Assembly (NCBI GenBank): GCA_910584145.1
Contig: CAJTXX010000006.1
Span: forward strand, 1 to 64,000
Length of the DNA: 64,000 nucleotides
Source of the DNA: an uncultured Eggerthellaceae bacterium
GTDB lineage: Bacteria; Actinomycetota; Coriobacteriia; Coriobacteriales; Eggerthellaceae
Direction: 5' to 3'
Shown: in pieces, positions 15,354 through 24,000 of the stretch
Numbering within the stretch: position 1 is the first letter of the stretch
How the letters are laid out: the number at the start of each line of letters is the position of its first letter
Made by a program: the position numbers and the translations under genes
Notes under the pieces: generated by a model
The model's database searches: none
Seen by the model: only the letters and a program-made list of their open reading frames with translations
What the model was told of the DNA's origin: nothing

Positions 15354-17474
15354 GTGCGCGTTTTCCGATATCTGATGCAGCATAAGGCGGCGCTCGTGGT
15401 GGTGCTGGCGCTGCTGATCGCGCAGGCGGCTTGCGACTTGGCGCTGCCGAACCTGACCTCGAGCATCGTCGATGTGGGCATACAGCAGTCGGGTGTGGAG
15501 CATGTGGCGGCAGACGAGCTGTCCGCGCAGACCCACGACGCCATAGCGGCCGACCTGTCGGGCGATGATCGGGCGCTGTTCGAGCGCTCGTATGCGCTGG
15601 GAGAAGGCGGTCGGTATGCGCTGACGCAGGCTGGGCGCGCTGAGATAGGGCGGCTCGATGCCATCATGGCGGCACCCTTGGCGCGGGTCTACGGCCTTTC
15701 GAGCGGCGCCGATGGCCCGATGGCGGCGCAGGAGGGCATATCGGCCGCGCTGCGGGAATATGCGGCGCTCGGCTTCGACCTGTCCGCCATGCAGATGCGC
15801 TATCTGGTAGGCACGGGTGCTGCCATGCTCGGGCTGGCGGCGCTCGGGGCGGCGTTCTCGGTGGCGGTGGGCCTGGTGGCTGCACGTACCGGCGGCACCA
15901 TCGGGCGCGACCTGCGCCGCCGCATGTTCGGGCGCGTGGTGGCGTTCTCCGATGCGGAGATAGCGCGCTTCTCGGCTGCATCGCTGATATCGCGCGGCAC
16001 GAACGATATCCAGCTCATACAGAATGTGTCGTTCATGTTCCTGCGCATGGTGCTGTATGCGCCCATCTTGGCCATCGGCGGCATCGTGATGGTGGTCGCC
16101 ACCGATGCGCAGATGGGCTGGATCGTGGCGGTGGCCATCGTGGTGGTGCTGGCGCTGGTGGCTGTTCTGTTCCGCATCACCATGCCGAAGTTCAAGATCA
16201 TGCAGCGCTTGATCGACCGCGTGAACCTGGTGGCGCGCGAGATGCTGACGGGGCTTCCCGTGGTGCGCGCGTTCGATAGGCAAGCCCACGAGCAGGAGCG
16301 CTTCGATGCGGCCTCCGAGCATCTGATGCGCACGCAGTTGTTCACGAACCGCGCCATGTCGTTCATGATGCCCGCCATGATGCTGGTGATGAACGGCGTC
16401 AGCGTGGCTATCGTGTGGTTCGGTGGCTTGGCGGTGGATGCGGGCACGTTGCAAACGGGCGATCTGATCGCGTTCATAACGTATGCGATGGTCATCATCA
16501 TGGGCTTTCTGATGCTGGGCATGATAGCTATCATGCTGCCGCGCGCCGATGTGGCCGCCGAGCGCGTGGACGAAGTGCTCGCCTGCGAGCCGAGCGTGAC
16601 CGACCCGCAGCCCGAAGGGGCAGGGCGAGAGCCCAAAGGGACGGAGCAAATGGCATCTTCTTCTGGTGCGCTTTCAGAAAAAGATGCCATTCGCTCCATC
16701 CCTTCGGGCTGTTCGGGGGTGCGCATCGAGTTCCGCGATGTGTCGTTCCGCTATGCGGATGATGGGGAGTGCGCGCTGCGCGATGTGTCGTTCGTGGCCG
16801 AGGCGGGGCAGACGCTCGCTATCGTGGGCGGTACGGGGTCGGGCAAGTCGACGGTGCTGAAGCTCATCGAGCGCTTCTATGACGTCACGGAAGGCGCGGT
16901 GCTGGTGGATGGCGTGGATGTGCGCGCCATGCGCCAAGCCGACCTGCGCGCCATGCTCGGTTACGTGCCGCAGAAGGCGTTCCTGTTCAGCGGCACGGTT
17001 AAGAGCAATGTGGCGTATGCCTGCGAGGGCATGAGCTCTGAGCAGGTGGATGCGGCCCTCGCGGTGGCGCAGGCGGATGGCTTCGTGGCCGCCATGCCCG
17101 AAGGAGCGGCATCGCCCATCGCGCAGGGCGGCACGAACGTATCGGGCGGCCAGCGCCAGCGGCTTGCCATCGCGCGTGCGGTGGCGGCTGATAGGCGGGC
17201 GCTCTTGCTCGACGACTCGTTCAGCGCGCTCGATTTCAAGACCGATGCGGCCCTGCGCCAAGCGCTGCGCGCACACGAGCGTGGCAGGACCTGCATCATC
17301 GTGGCGCAGCGCATCAGCACCGTCATGGGGGCCGATCGCATCGTGGTGCTCGACGAGGGGCGCGTGGCGGGTGTGGGCACGCACGAGCAGCTGATGGAGC
17401 GCTGCCCGGAATACCGTGAGATAGCCCTGTCGCAGCTGAGCGCCGCCGAGCTGGGCGGGGGTGAGACCGCATGA
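15354..17474 (+). CDS. ABC exporter, half-transporter with degenerate ATP site
   Basis: The protein has 706 residues, with a GTG start behind AGGAG. The N-terminal membrane domain has an extended extracellular loop after helix 1 (around residues 45-140), seen in heterodimeric multidrug-type exporters such as EfrA. The ATPase domain has Walker A GGTGSGKST, signature VSGGQRQRLAIARA and Walker B LLLDDSFSALD. An Asp replaces the catalytic Glu after Walker B, the usual state of one half of a heterodimeric exporter. It overlaps the partner gene by ATGA. The linker before the ATPase contains an in-frame 81-nt palindrome (16630-16710). Probably exports a drug, lipid or peptide; substrate unknown. Confidence 0.85.
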   Translation: MRVFRYLMQHKAALVVVLALLIAQAACDLALPNLTSSIVDVGIQQSGVEHVAADELSAQTHDAIAADLSGDDRALFERSYALGEGGRYALTQAGRAEIGRLDAIMAAPLARVYGLSSGADGPMAAQEGISAALREYAALGFDLSAMQMRYLVGTGAAMLGLAALGAAFSVAVGLVAARTGGTIGRDLRRRMFGRVVAFSDAEIARFSAASLISRGTNDIQLIQNVSFMFLRMVLYAPILAIGGIVMVVATDAQMGWIVAVAIVVVLALVAVLFRITMPKFKIMQRLIDRVNLVAREMLTGLPVVRAFDRQAHEQERFDAASEHLMRTQLFTNRAMSFMMPAMMLVMNGVSVAIVWFGGLAVDAGTLQTGDLIAFITYAMVIIMGFLMLGMIAIMLPRADVAAERVDEVLACEPSVTDPQPEGAGREPKGTEQMASSSGALSEKDAIRSIPSGCSGVRIEFRDVSFRYADDGECALRDVSFVAEAGQTLAIVGGTGSGKSTVLKLIERFYDVTEGAVLVDGVDVRAMRQADLRAMLGYVPQKAFLFSGTVKSNVAYACEGMSSEQVDAALAVAQADGFVAAMPEGAASPIAQGGTNVSGGQRQRLAIARAVAADRRALLLDDSFSALDFKTDAALRQALRAHERGRTCIIVAQRISTVMGADRIVVLDEGRVAGVGTHEQLMERCPEYREIALSQLSAAELGGGETA
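16630..16710. repeat. In-frame palindromic element in ABC exporter linker
   Basis: Arms 16630-16659 and 16681-16710 are complementary at 27 of 30 positions (AGCCCAAAGGGACGGAGCAA at the left end), with a 21-nt loop. It lies between the membrane domain and the ATPase domain and is read through as 27 codons. Confidence 0.6.
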
Positions 17475-19405
17475 GCCGCGAGCACGCTGCTGCCTCAGGC
17501 CTCCGGCCGCCCGGTCGTCCGCATGGGCCGCATGGCCATGGCCCCGCCGCACGCATGATGCCCGGCGAGAAAGCGCACGACTTCCGCGGCACCATGCGCA
17601 CGATGCTCTCCTTTATGGGGCAGTTCAAGCTGCATCTGGTGCTGATACTCGCCTTCGCCGTGGGGTCGGTGGTGTTCAACACCGTGGGGCCGAAGGTGCT
17701 CTCCGAGGCCACCACGGCCATCTTCAACGGGGTGGTGGCGCGCATCGCGGGCACGGGCAGCATCGACTTCTCGCTGGTGGGCAACATCTTGTTGGCGACG
17801 CTCGCGCTGTATGCGTTCTCGGCCGTGTGCGGCTGGGTGCAGGCGTGGACGATGTCCTACGTGAGCCAGCTGACGTGCTACCGGTTGCGCAACGCCATAG
17901 CCGAGAAGATCGACCGCCTGCCCTACGGCTACTTCGACGGCAACGCCACAGGCGACACGCTCTCGCGTATCACCAACGATGTGGACACGCTGGGCCAGAG
18001 CCTGAACCAGGGCGTCACGCAGATGGTGACCTCGGCGGTGCAGGTGATCGGCGTGCTGGTGATGATGCTCCTCATCAACTGGGCGATGACGCTGATAGCG
18101 CTCGTCACGGTGCCGCTGTCGCTTCTGCTGGTGATGCTGATCGTGAAGCGCTCGCAGAAGCACTTCTACGCGCAGCAGGAGCTGCTGGGCCGCGTGAACA
18201 CGCTCGCCGAGGAGACGTTCAGCGGGCATGCCGTGGTGCGCGCCTTCGGCAAGGAGGACGAGACGGCCGCCCGCTACAACGAGGCGAACGATGCCCTGTA
18301 CGAGGCGGGTTGGAAGTCGCAATTCCTCTCCAGTCTGATGAAGCCCGCGATGGACCTGGTGGGGAACCTGGGGTATGTGGCGGTGGCCATAGCCGGTGCG
18401 CTGTTCGCCGTGCGTGGGGTCATCACCGTGGGCGACATCCAGGCGTTCATCCAGTATGTGAAGAATTTCACCCAGCCTATCACGCAACTGGCGCAGGTGA
18501 GCAACGTACTGCAACAACTGGCTGCCGCCGCGGAGCGCATCTTCGAGTTCCTGGCTCTGCCCGAGATGGACGGGGCGGATGCCGCGGCGCCTGCGGAGGC
18601 GCGGGCGGGTGGCGCGCCTGGGGAAGGCCGGCGCGACAGCGACGCTGCGGCGGCGCCGCTCTGCCAGGTGGCCTTCGACCACGTGCGCTTCGGCTACGAG
18701 CCGGGCGAGCCTGTCATCCGCGACTTCACCGCTCGGGTGGCCTGCGGGCAGACCGTCGCCATCGTGGGGCCCACGGGCGCGGGCAAGACCACCATCGTGA
18801 AGCTGCTGATGCGCTTCTACGATGCCGATGCGGGCAGCATCACGCTGGGCGGGCGCGATATCCGCACCATGCGCCGCGACGAGGTGCGCGGGCTGTTCGC
18901 GATGGTCTTGCAGGATACGTGGCTGTTCAAGGGCACCATCGCCGAGAACATCCGCTATGGGAGCCTTGATGCCACCGACGACGAGGTGCGCCGCGCGGCG
19001 CAGGCTACCGGTGCGCACCACTTCATCAGCACGCTGCCGGGCGGGTACGGCTTCGAAGTGGGCGAAGAGGGCGGCAACCTCAGCCAGGGCCAGCGGCAGC
19101 TGCTCACCATAGCGCGGGCGTTCTTGGCCGACCGGCAGATGCTCATCCTCGACGAGGCCACCAGCTCGGTGGACACGCGCACCGAAGCGCATATCCAGCA
19201 GGCGATGGACGCCCTCATGCAGGGGCGCACGTCGTTCGTCATCGCGCATCGGCTATCCACCATCCGGGATGCCGACCTCATCTTGGTGATGCAGCATGGC
19301 GACATCGTGGAGCAGGGCACGCACGAGCAGCTGCTCCAGCTTGGTGGTTTCTATGCCGAGCTGTATAATTCACAGTTCGCAGACTTCGACGACCCGGGGG
19401 AATGA
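17471..19405 (+). CDS. ABC exporter, half-transporter with canonical ATP site
   Basis: The protein has 644 residues. A His/Pro/Gly-rich N-terminus of about 40 residues is followed by a six-helix exporter membrane domain (MRTMLSFMGQFKLHLVLILA onward). The ATPase domain has Walker A GPTGAGKTT, signature LSQGQRQLLTIARA, Walker B MLILDEATSSVD with the catalytic Glu, and switch His in VIAHRLST. The pairing with the upstream degenerate subunit and the 4-nt overlap indicate a heterodimer with one hydrolytic site. Comparable to EfrB and TM288-type proteins; substrate unknown. Confidence 0.88.
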   Translation: MSREHAAASGLRPPGRPHGPHGHGPAARMMPGEKAHDFRGTMRTMLSFMGQFKLHLVLILAFAVGSVVFNTVGPKVLSEATTAIFNGVVARIAGTGSIDFSLVGNILLATLALYAFSAVCGWVQAWTMSYVSQLTCYRLRNAIAEKIDRLPYGYFDGNATGDTLSRITNDVDTLGQSLNQGVTQMVTSAVQVIGVLVMMLLINWAMTLIALVTVPLSLLLVMLIVKRSQKHFYAQQELLGRVNTLAEETFSGHAVVRAFGKEDETAARYNEANDALYEAGWKSQFLSSLMKPAMDLVGNLGYVAVAIAGALFAVRGVITVGDIQAFIQYVKNFTQPITQLAQVSNVLQQLAAAAERIFEFLALPEMDGADAAAPAEARAGGAPGEGRRDSDAAAAPLCQVAFDHVRFGYEPGEPVIRDFTARVACGQTVAIVGPTGAGKTTIVKLLMRFYDADAGSITLGGRDIRTMRRDEVRGLFAMVLQDTWLFKGTIAENIRYGSLDATDDEVRRAAQATGAHHFISTLPGGYGFEVGEEGGNLSQGQRQLLTIARAFLADRQMLILDEATSSVDTRTEAHIQQAMDALMQGRTSFVIAHRLSTIRDADLILVMQHGDIVEQGTHEQLLQLGGFYAELYNSQFADFDDPGE

Positions 19406-19406
19406 A

Positions 19407-20252
19407 GTGCCAGCAGGCATCGAGCAGATCAATAAGGTGGTGCCGCTGGAAGCGCCCGATGGGTGCGTTCCCTGCGACCGCGAGACGCTGCTCCCGCAGG
19501 GCATCGTGCGCGTGGCCGAGGAGGCCATAGCCGCGCAGCGCCTCGTGCCCGCTGACCTGCGCGACCTGCATGGCGACGCGCCGGAGCGCATCACCATCGC
19601 CGCGTTCGATTTCGATGGCACCTGCATAAGCGGCTCGTCGCCGAAGAAGCTGGTGGATGCGCTGGGGCGTGCTCGCAAGCTGTCGCCTTACAAGCTGTTC
19701 CGCATCGGGCTATGGGGCTTGGCGTACAAGCTGAATCTGCCGAAAGACGGCGAAGGGGTGCGCACGCGCGTGTTCAGCGCTTTCAAGGGCGCGCCAGCTG
19801 TGGTGACGAACGGCTTCCTCTGCCGCTTCTTCCGTAAGAAGATAGAGCCGCTGTACCGGGTCGATGCTGATGCTGCCATGCGCGCGCATCTCGATGCAGG
19901 GCATGTGGTGGTGCTGGTGTCGGCGTCGTTCGAGCCGATCGTGGCGGCGGCTATGACGGAGCATCCGATCCAGTTCGCGTTGGCCAGCCGCATGAAGGTC
20001 GACGATGCGGGCTGCTATACCGATCAGGTCGATGGCCTGGCCACCGAGGGGCCCGAGAAGATCATCGTGCTCGAGCAGTTCGCCAACGAGTATTTCGGCG
20101 CAGGGAAGTGGGAGCTCGGGTGGGCGTATGGCGACCACTACAGCGATGCGCCCATGCTGGCGGCCGCTGTGCATCCGTGCGCTGTCACCCCCGATAGGAA
20201 GCTGCATCACCTCGCCGAAGAGCGCGGTTGGGATATCCTCGATTGGGAATAG
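19407..20252 (+). CDS. HAD-superfamily (subfamily IB) phosphatase
   Basis: The protein has 281 residues. The GTG at 19407, one base after the upstream stop and behind GGGGGA, is preferred to a longer frame inside the ABC gene. HAD motif I is AAFDFDGTC (around residue 69), motif II is VVLVSASFEP (around residue 170) and motif IV is AYGDHYSDAPML (around residue 241); all are complete. Subfamily IB includes phosphoserine phosphatase and PAP2-like lipid or serine phosphatases, so the substrate is probably a small phosphomonoester. About 65 residues precede motif I and have no recognised domain. It is co-transcribed with the ABC exporter by spacing. Confidence 0.82.
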   Translation: MPAGIEQINKVVPLEAPDGCVPCDRETLLPQGIVRVAEEAIAAQRLVPADLRDLHGDAPERITIAAFDFDGTCISGSSPKKLVDALGRARKLSPYKLFRIGLWGLAYKLNLPKDGEGVRTRVFSAFKGAPAVVTNGFLCRFFRKKIEPLYRVDADAAMRAHLDAGHVVVLVSASFEPIVAAAMTEHPIQFALASRMKVDDAGCYTDQVDGLATEGPEKIIVLEQFANEYFGAGKWELGWAYGDHYSDAPMLAAAVHPCAVTPDRKLHHLAEERGWDILDWE

Positions 20253-20406
20253 TCGGCGCGCTGTGGCCGCCGTGGCCGGAACGGACCCGGCATATCTGAC
20301 GGTTCCGCAACCGTTCACCCCCGCCAATGAGCATTTCGCCGGGAGCATTGTATTATGTGATGTTGATATTTTCTGTGGTAAGCGTATCCGAATCGGAGAG
20401 GTAACG

Positions 20407-20751
20407 ATGGATCTGGCAAAGCAAGCGAGGATCGTAGAGTCCATTCACGACACTCTGGACGATTTCGTCGGGCAGCGCATCAAGGTTCGCGCGAACATGG
20501 GCCGCTCGAAGATCGTGGAGAGCGAAGGCGTTCTGACACAGGTGCATCCGCGGCTGTTCATCATGGAAGTGGAGCGCAAGCGCGGCCGTACGGCACGGCA
20601 ATCGTACCAGTACGCCGATGTGCTGACCGGCACCGTGGAGCTATCGCAGGGTGGTGAGCCGTTGTTCGGCGAATTCATCGACGACAGCGTGCCCGAGCCG
20701 GAGCCGTCGAACCTGGAGCTGTTCGAGGATGAGGAGCGCGTGCTGGCATAG
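20407..20751 (+). CDS. Veg family protein
   Basis: The protein has 114 residues. The start MDLAKQARIVESIHDTLDDF lies behind GGAGAGG. The family core VGQRIKVRANMGRSKIVESEGVL, then HPRLFIMEV and RQSYQYADVLTGTVEL, is clear; this is the short conserved Veg protein (DUF1021) found next to housekeeping genes in Gram-positives. In Bacillus, Veg stimulates biofilm gene expression (known for that species). Relevance to the neighbouring surface cassettes is speculative. An AT-rich stretch at 20345-20375 could hold its promoter. A strong terminator follows. Confidence 0.85.
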   Translation: MDLAKQARIVESIHDTLDDFVGQRIKVRANMGRSKIVESEGVLTQVHPRLFIMEVERKRGRTARQSYQYADVLTGTVELSQGGEPLFGEFIDDSVPEPEPSNLELFEDEERVLA

Positions 20752-20778
20752 CCCGCGCGACAGAGATAGCACGTGAAG

Positions 20779-20806
20779 AGCCGCCTCCCTTGCGGGGCGG
20801 CTTTTT
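20779..20806 (+). terminator. Terminator after the Veg gene
   Basis: AGCCGCC/GGCGGCT form a 7-bp stem with a 10-nt loop, then a run of five Ts. Confidence 0.88.
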
Positions 20807-20877
20807 CGTGCGCTGGGTCGAGAATGCCCCGGTAGAGGGGTACGGATCGGTTGTGCGCCCGCCGCCTGGGCGCCGAT

Positions 20878-20964
20878 GGGATTTTGATGAATCTGTGAAG
20901 AGGGTTGTCTTTTTCGTTTTCTGGGTGTTAGGGTTGCGGCGTCAGCAATGACATCGGGAAAACA
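20878..20964 (+). promoter_or_regulatory. Conserved promoter region of cassette 2
   Basis: This block and 37125-37213 upstream of cassette 3 are the same apart from a 2-nt indel and three substitutions. A candidate promoter is TTGTCT (20905-20910), 18 bp, TAGGGT (20929-20934); it is weak by sigma-70 standards. The motif GATGAATCTGTGAAGAGGG just upstream and GACATCGGGAAAACA downstream are invariant and could bind a regulator. Confidence 0.65.
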
Positions 20965-20966
20965 TA

Positions 20967-21002
20967 GAGGCGCGAGCCTCAAGAAAGCAAGGGACAGCTT
21001 TC
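20967..21002 (+). promoter_or_regulatory. Two-hairpin leader with RBS in loop, F2
   Basis: GAGGC/GCCTC (4-nt loop GCGA) is followed by GAAAGC (20983-20988) and GCTTTC (20997-21002), a 6-bp stem that ends exactly at the ATG. The 8-nt loop AAGGGACA is the ribosome-binding site. Cassette 3 has the equivalent with changed but still paired stems. Confidence 0.65.
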
Positions 21003-24000
21003 ATGAAAAAGAATATTCTCACCCTACGGGGCGCATTGACGTGCGCTGCATTGTCGATCGCGCTTGTGGCGGGACTGGTTCCCGCACAGGCATTGTCGAG
21101 CATCGCGCTCGCTGCTGAGAGCGGCGACGTGCCCTCTGCGGCGGCAGAGGAAGCCGCTGCGGATGGCGCTCGGACGGCTGAGGCCGAGCAGGCTATTGCG
21201 CCTGAAGAGGCTGCGAACGAGGCTGTTGCGGCTGATGCCGAGGGAGAGCCGGCTGCTGAGGCAGCGCAGGCGGAGCCGACAGCTCAGCAGGTGGTGCAGG
21301 GGAGCATCACCGATGCGGCCGAGGTCGATATCGTGTCGGCCAGCGTGCAGTTGCAAAGCGATGCGGCCCTGATCTCATACAACGGTTTGGTGTATGCCAC
21401 GTGCGCTGACGACGACGAAGCGGTGTCGCTCGTCGGTTGGACGGGCGTTGCGCCGACGGGTGCCGTGGCGGTGCCCGAGCGCATCGCTTCCGGAAGCGCC
21501 ACCTACGTGGTGAAGAACATCGGTTCGCACGATCCCGTGGGGGGGGGGTTCTGTGCTTCCTCTGTTGAGGGTGAGCAGCCTGCGGTAGGGCTGGCTGCTG
21601 ATGAGGCTGGCTCCGACGATGGGGCGGCTTCTGCCCCCGATCCTTATGCGACTGATCTTTATGCCGACGCTGACAAGGCGCCTGGCGTTGCTTCCATAAC
21701 CATTCCGACTACGGTCGAATCCGTAGACCCGGCTTTCTTCCAGCTGTTCCCGAACGCTGCGTCCATCGCGGTCGATGCGGGCAATCAGCATCTCACTTCG
21801 TATAACGGCATGCTCTTCGGTACTGATGATGCCGGCGAGCCTACTGACCTCCTCCTCGTTCCAGAGGGCATGGAGGGCGCAGCCGTGCTCCCTTCTTCTG
21901 TGGCCGCCGTCCCTGCTTGCGTCATTACCCGTTGCACCAAGCTCCAGGCCATAGAGTTCCCAACCGGGAGCACGGCGAATGCGCGCTTCGCCACTTGGAA
22001 CGGCATCCTATACACGGCCGATAAGGCCACGCTGCTGGCGGCTCCTGCGGGTTTGGGCGCCAGCGCGACCATCGCGCCGGAATGCACCGCTATAGCAGCG
22101 GGCGCTTTCTGGGGCAACACGGAATTGAAGACCATCACGAGCGCTGGCGCTGTTGCTGAGATAGCTATGGGGGGTGATGCTGCTGGTGACGGTGCTGACG
22201 CAGCGGTGCCCGCCTTCAACGGCGATGCCATCGGTGGTGCTACGGTGCTCGCTGCTGAACGTGCGGCGTGGGAGGCTGCGGGCTTCACGCGCTTCGCCGA
22301 TGCGGTGGAGGCCGGGCAGACCATCGCCTCGCTCGACCAGCCTGGCCTGGCTTACATCCTGCAAGATGACAGCACGCTGGCGGCGTATTGGGAGGGCTCC
22401 GAAGCGGCGCCCGAGGCGCTCGTCATACCGGCGACCGTCGAGCTGGATGGCGTGGCCTACCGGGTGAGCGCTATCAGGGAAGGCGGCTTCGCCGAGCAGG
22501 CGGGCCTGAGGGCGGTCGAGCTGCCTGCGGGGCTGACGGCTATCGCTCCGCGCGCCTTCGCGGGGAGCGGCCTTGCCAGCATGAGCATCCCCGGCAGCGT
22601 GGCGCGTATCGGCGACGCTGCATTCGAGGGGTGCGCCAGCTTGGCGGAGATAGAGCTGAACGAGGGCACGCGCACCATCGGAGCCAGCGCTTTCGCGGGC
22701 ACGGCGGCAGCTTCTGTGACGCTGCCGGCCAGCGTTGCTGCGGTGGGCGCTCATGCGTTCGCCGGTTGCGGCAGCCTGCAGACGGTGCTCGACCTCGGCC
22801 GCGTGCCCGAGGTGGATGCCTCCGCGCTCGCCGAGTGCAGCGGCGTGAGCGTGTACGTGCCTATTAACGAGGCTGGTGACTATGCATGGAACCTCGGCGC
22901 GCCGGCCGCGAACAATCACCTGATGCCCTACGGCGTGAAGGCGAGCGCCGAGCCCATCTCGCTTGCGCAGGGCGAGAGTGCCGACCTGTTCGAGGGCGGC
23001 TACTTGGAAGCACCCGGCGAGGTGAAGGCCACCTCGGCCTACAAGAGCAACGTGAGCGTGACCGACAACCGCACCGTGACTGGAAAGCAGCTCGGCACCA
23101 CCCCCGTGACCACCACGCTCACGCTGGGCGACATCCAGCTAGCCAGCACAACCCAAACCGCCCGCGTAACGCTGGCAGCGGAAGATCAAGTTGGAAGCAA
23201 AATAACATCGTCTTCAAGTGAAACGTTATCTGATTTTGGTATAGATGAAAGTACTGGGGAAACAATATATAGCATTAATGGCGGATTCGATGGTACTGTC
23301 TTTGAGGGTGAAGATGTTCACGTGAATGATGCTTTAGGGGCAACATTTGGCGGAACTGATGGCGATGGGTATACGATCGTTTTAGCTCAGGCAGAAGGAG
23401 AGATAGTTCGTTTTAGCGATATCAACTTGCCACCTAGTAGTGATTTGCAAGCAAGTCGCATAACCATTGATGCGTCTAATGGTAATGTATACAAAATTGA
23501 GAAAGTATTAGCTTGGAGGGTATTATCTAGTGGTGTTTTAGCTGTCGTCGAGATGAAATCGGGTTCAGATGATCTGAGGATTAGATACTATTCTTCTTAT
23601 AATCAGGGAAAATCGCCAGATCGTTATGATATTGCTTCAAAATTTATCTGCTATGGATTTAGTTTTGTAGGAAACTCTGATCTACTTGGGTTTGATTGTT
23701 ATCATGCGTCTGATGCGAATTCTGGCGGCATGATTAAAGAGGATGTCTATCTTACTCCCCGTATGGGGCGTGTTACTGAAGAGCTGATTATTAATTCGCC
23801 TGATATGGTGAAAATAGAAAAAAGCGATTTGAGTTCTTTTTCTGACAGCTTGTCCACCGCTGATGGATCCGCAGGGCAGAGAATACCGTATGCATGCGGC
23901 GTCAGAGTGATTGATAATACTAGTCTGATGGTTGCATATGTTCCCAGCGACACCACCTCTTGTTGGATTTCCTATGCGTATGTCAGGCAAAAACAAGAGG

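Noticed and set aside
20005..20406. Longer version of the Veg protein starting at 20005
   Set aside because: The extra 134 residues lie in a shadow frame over the HAD gene; family length and the GGAGAGG site support 20407.
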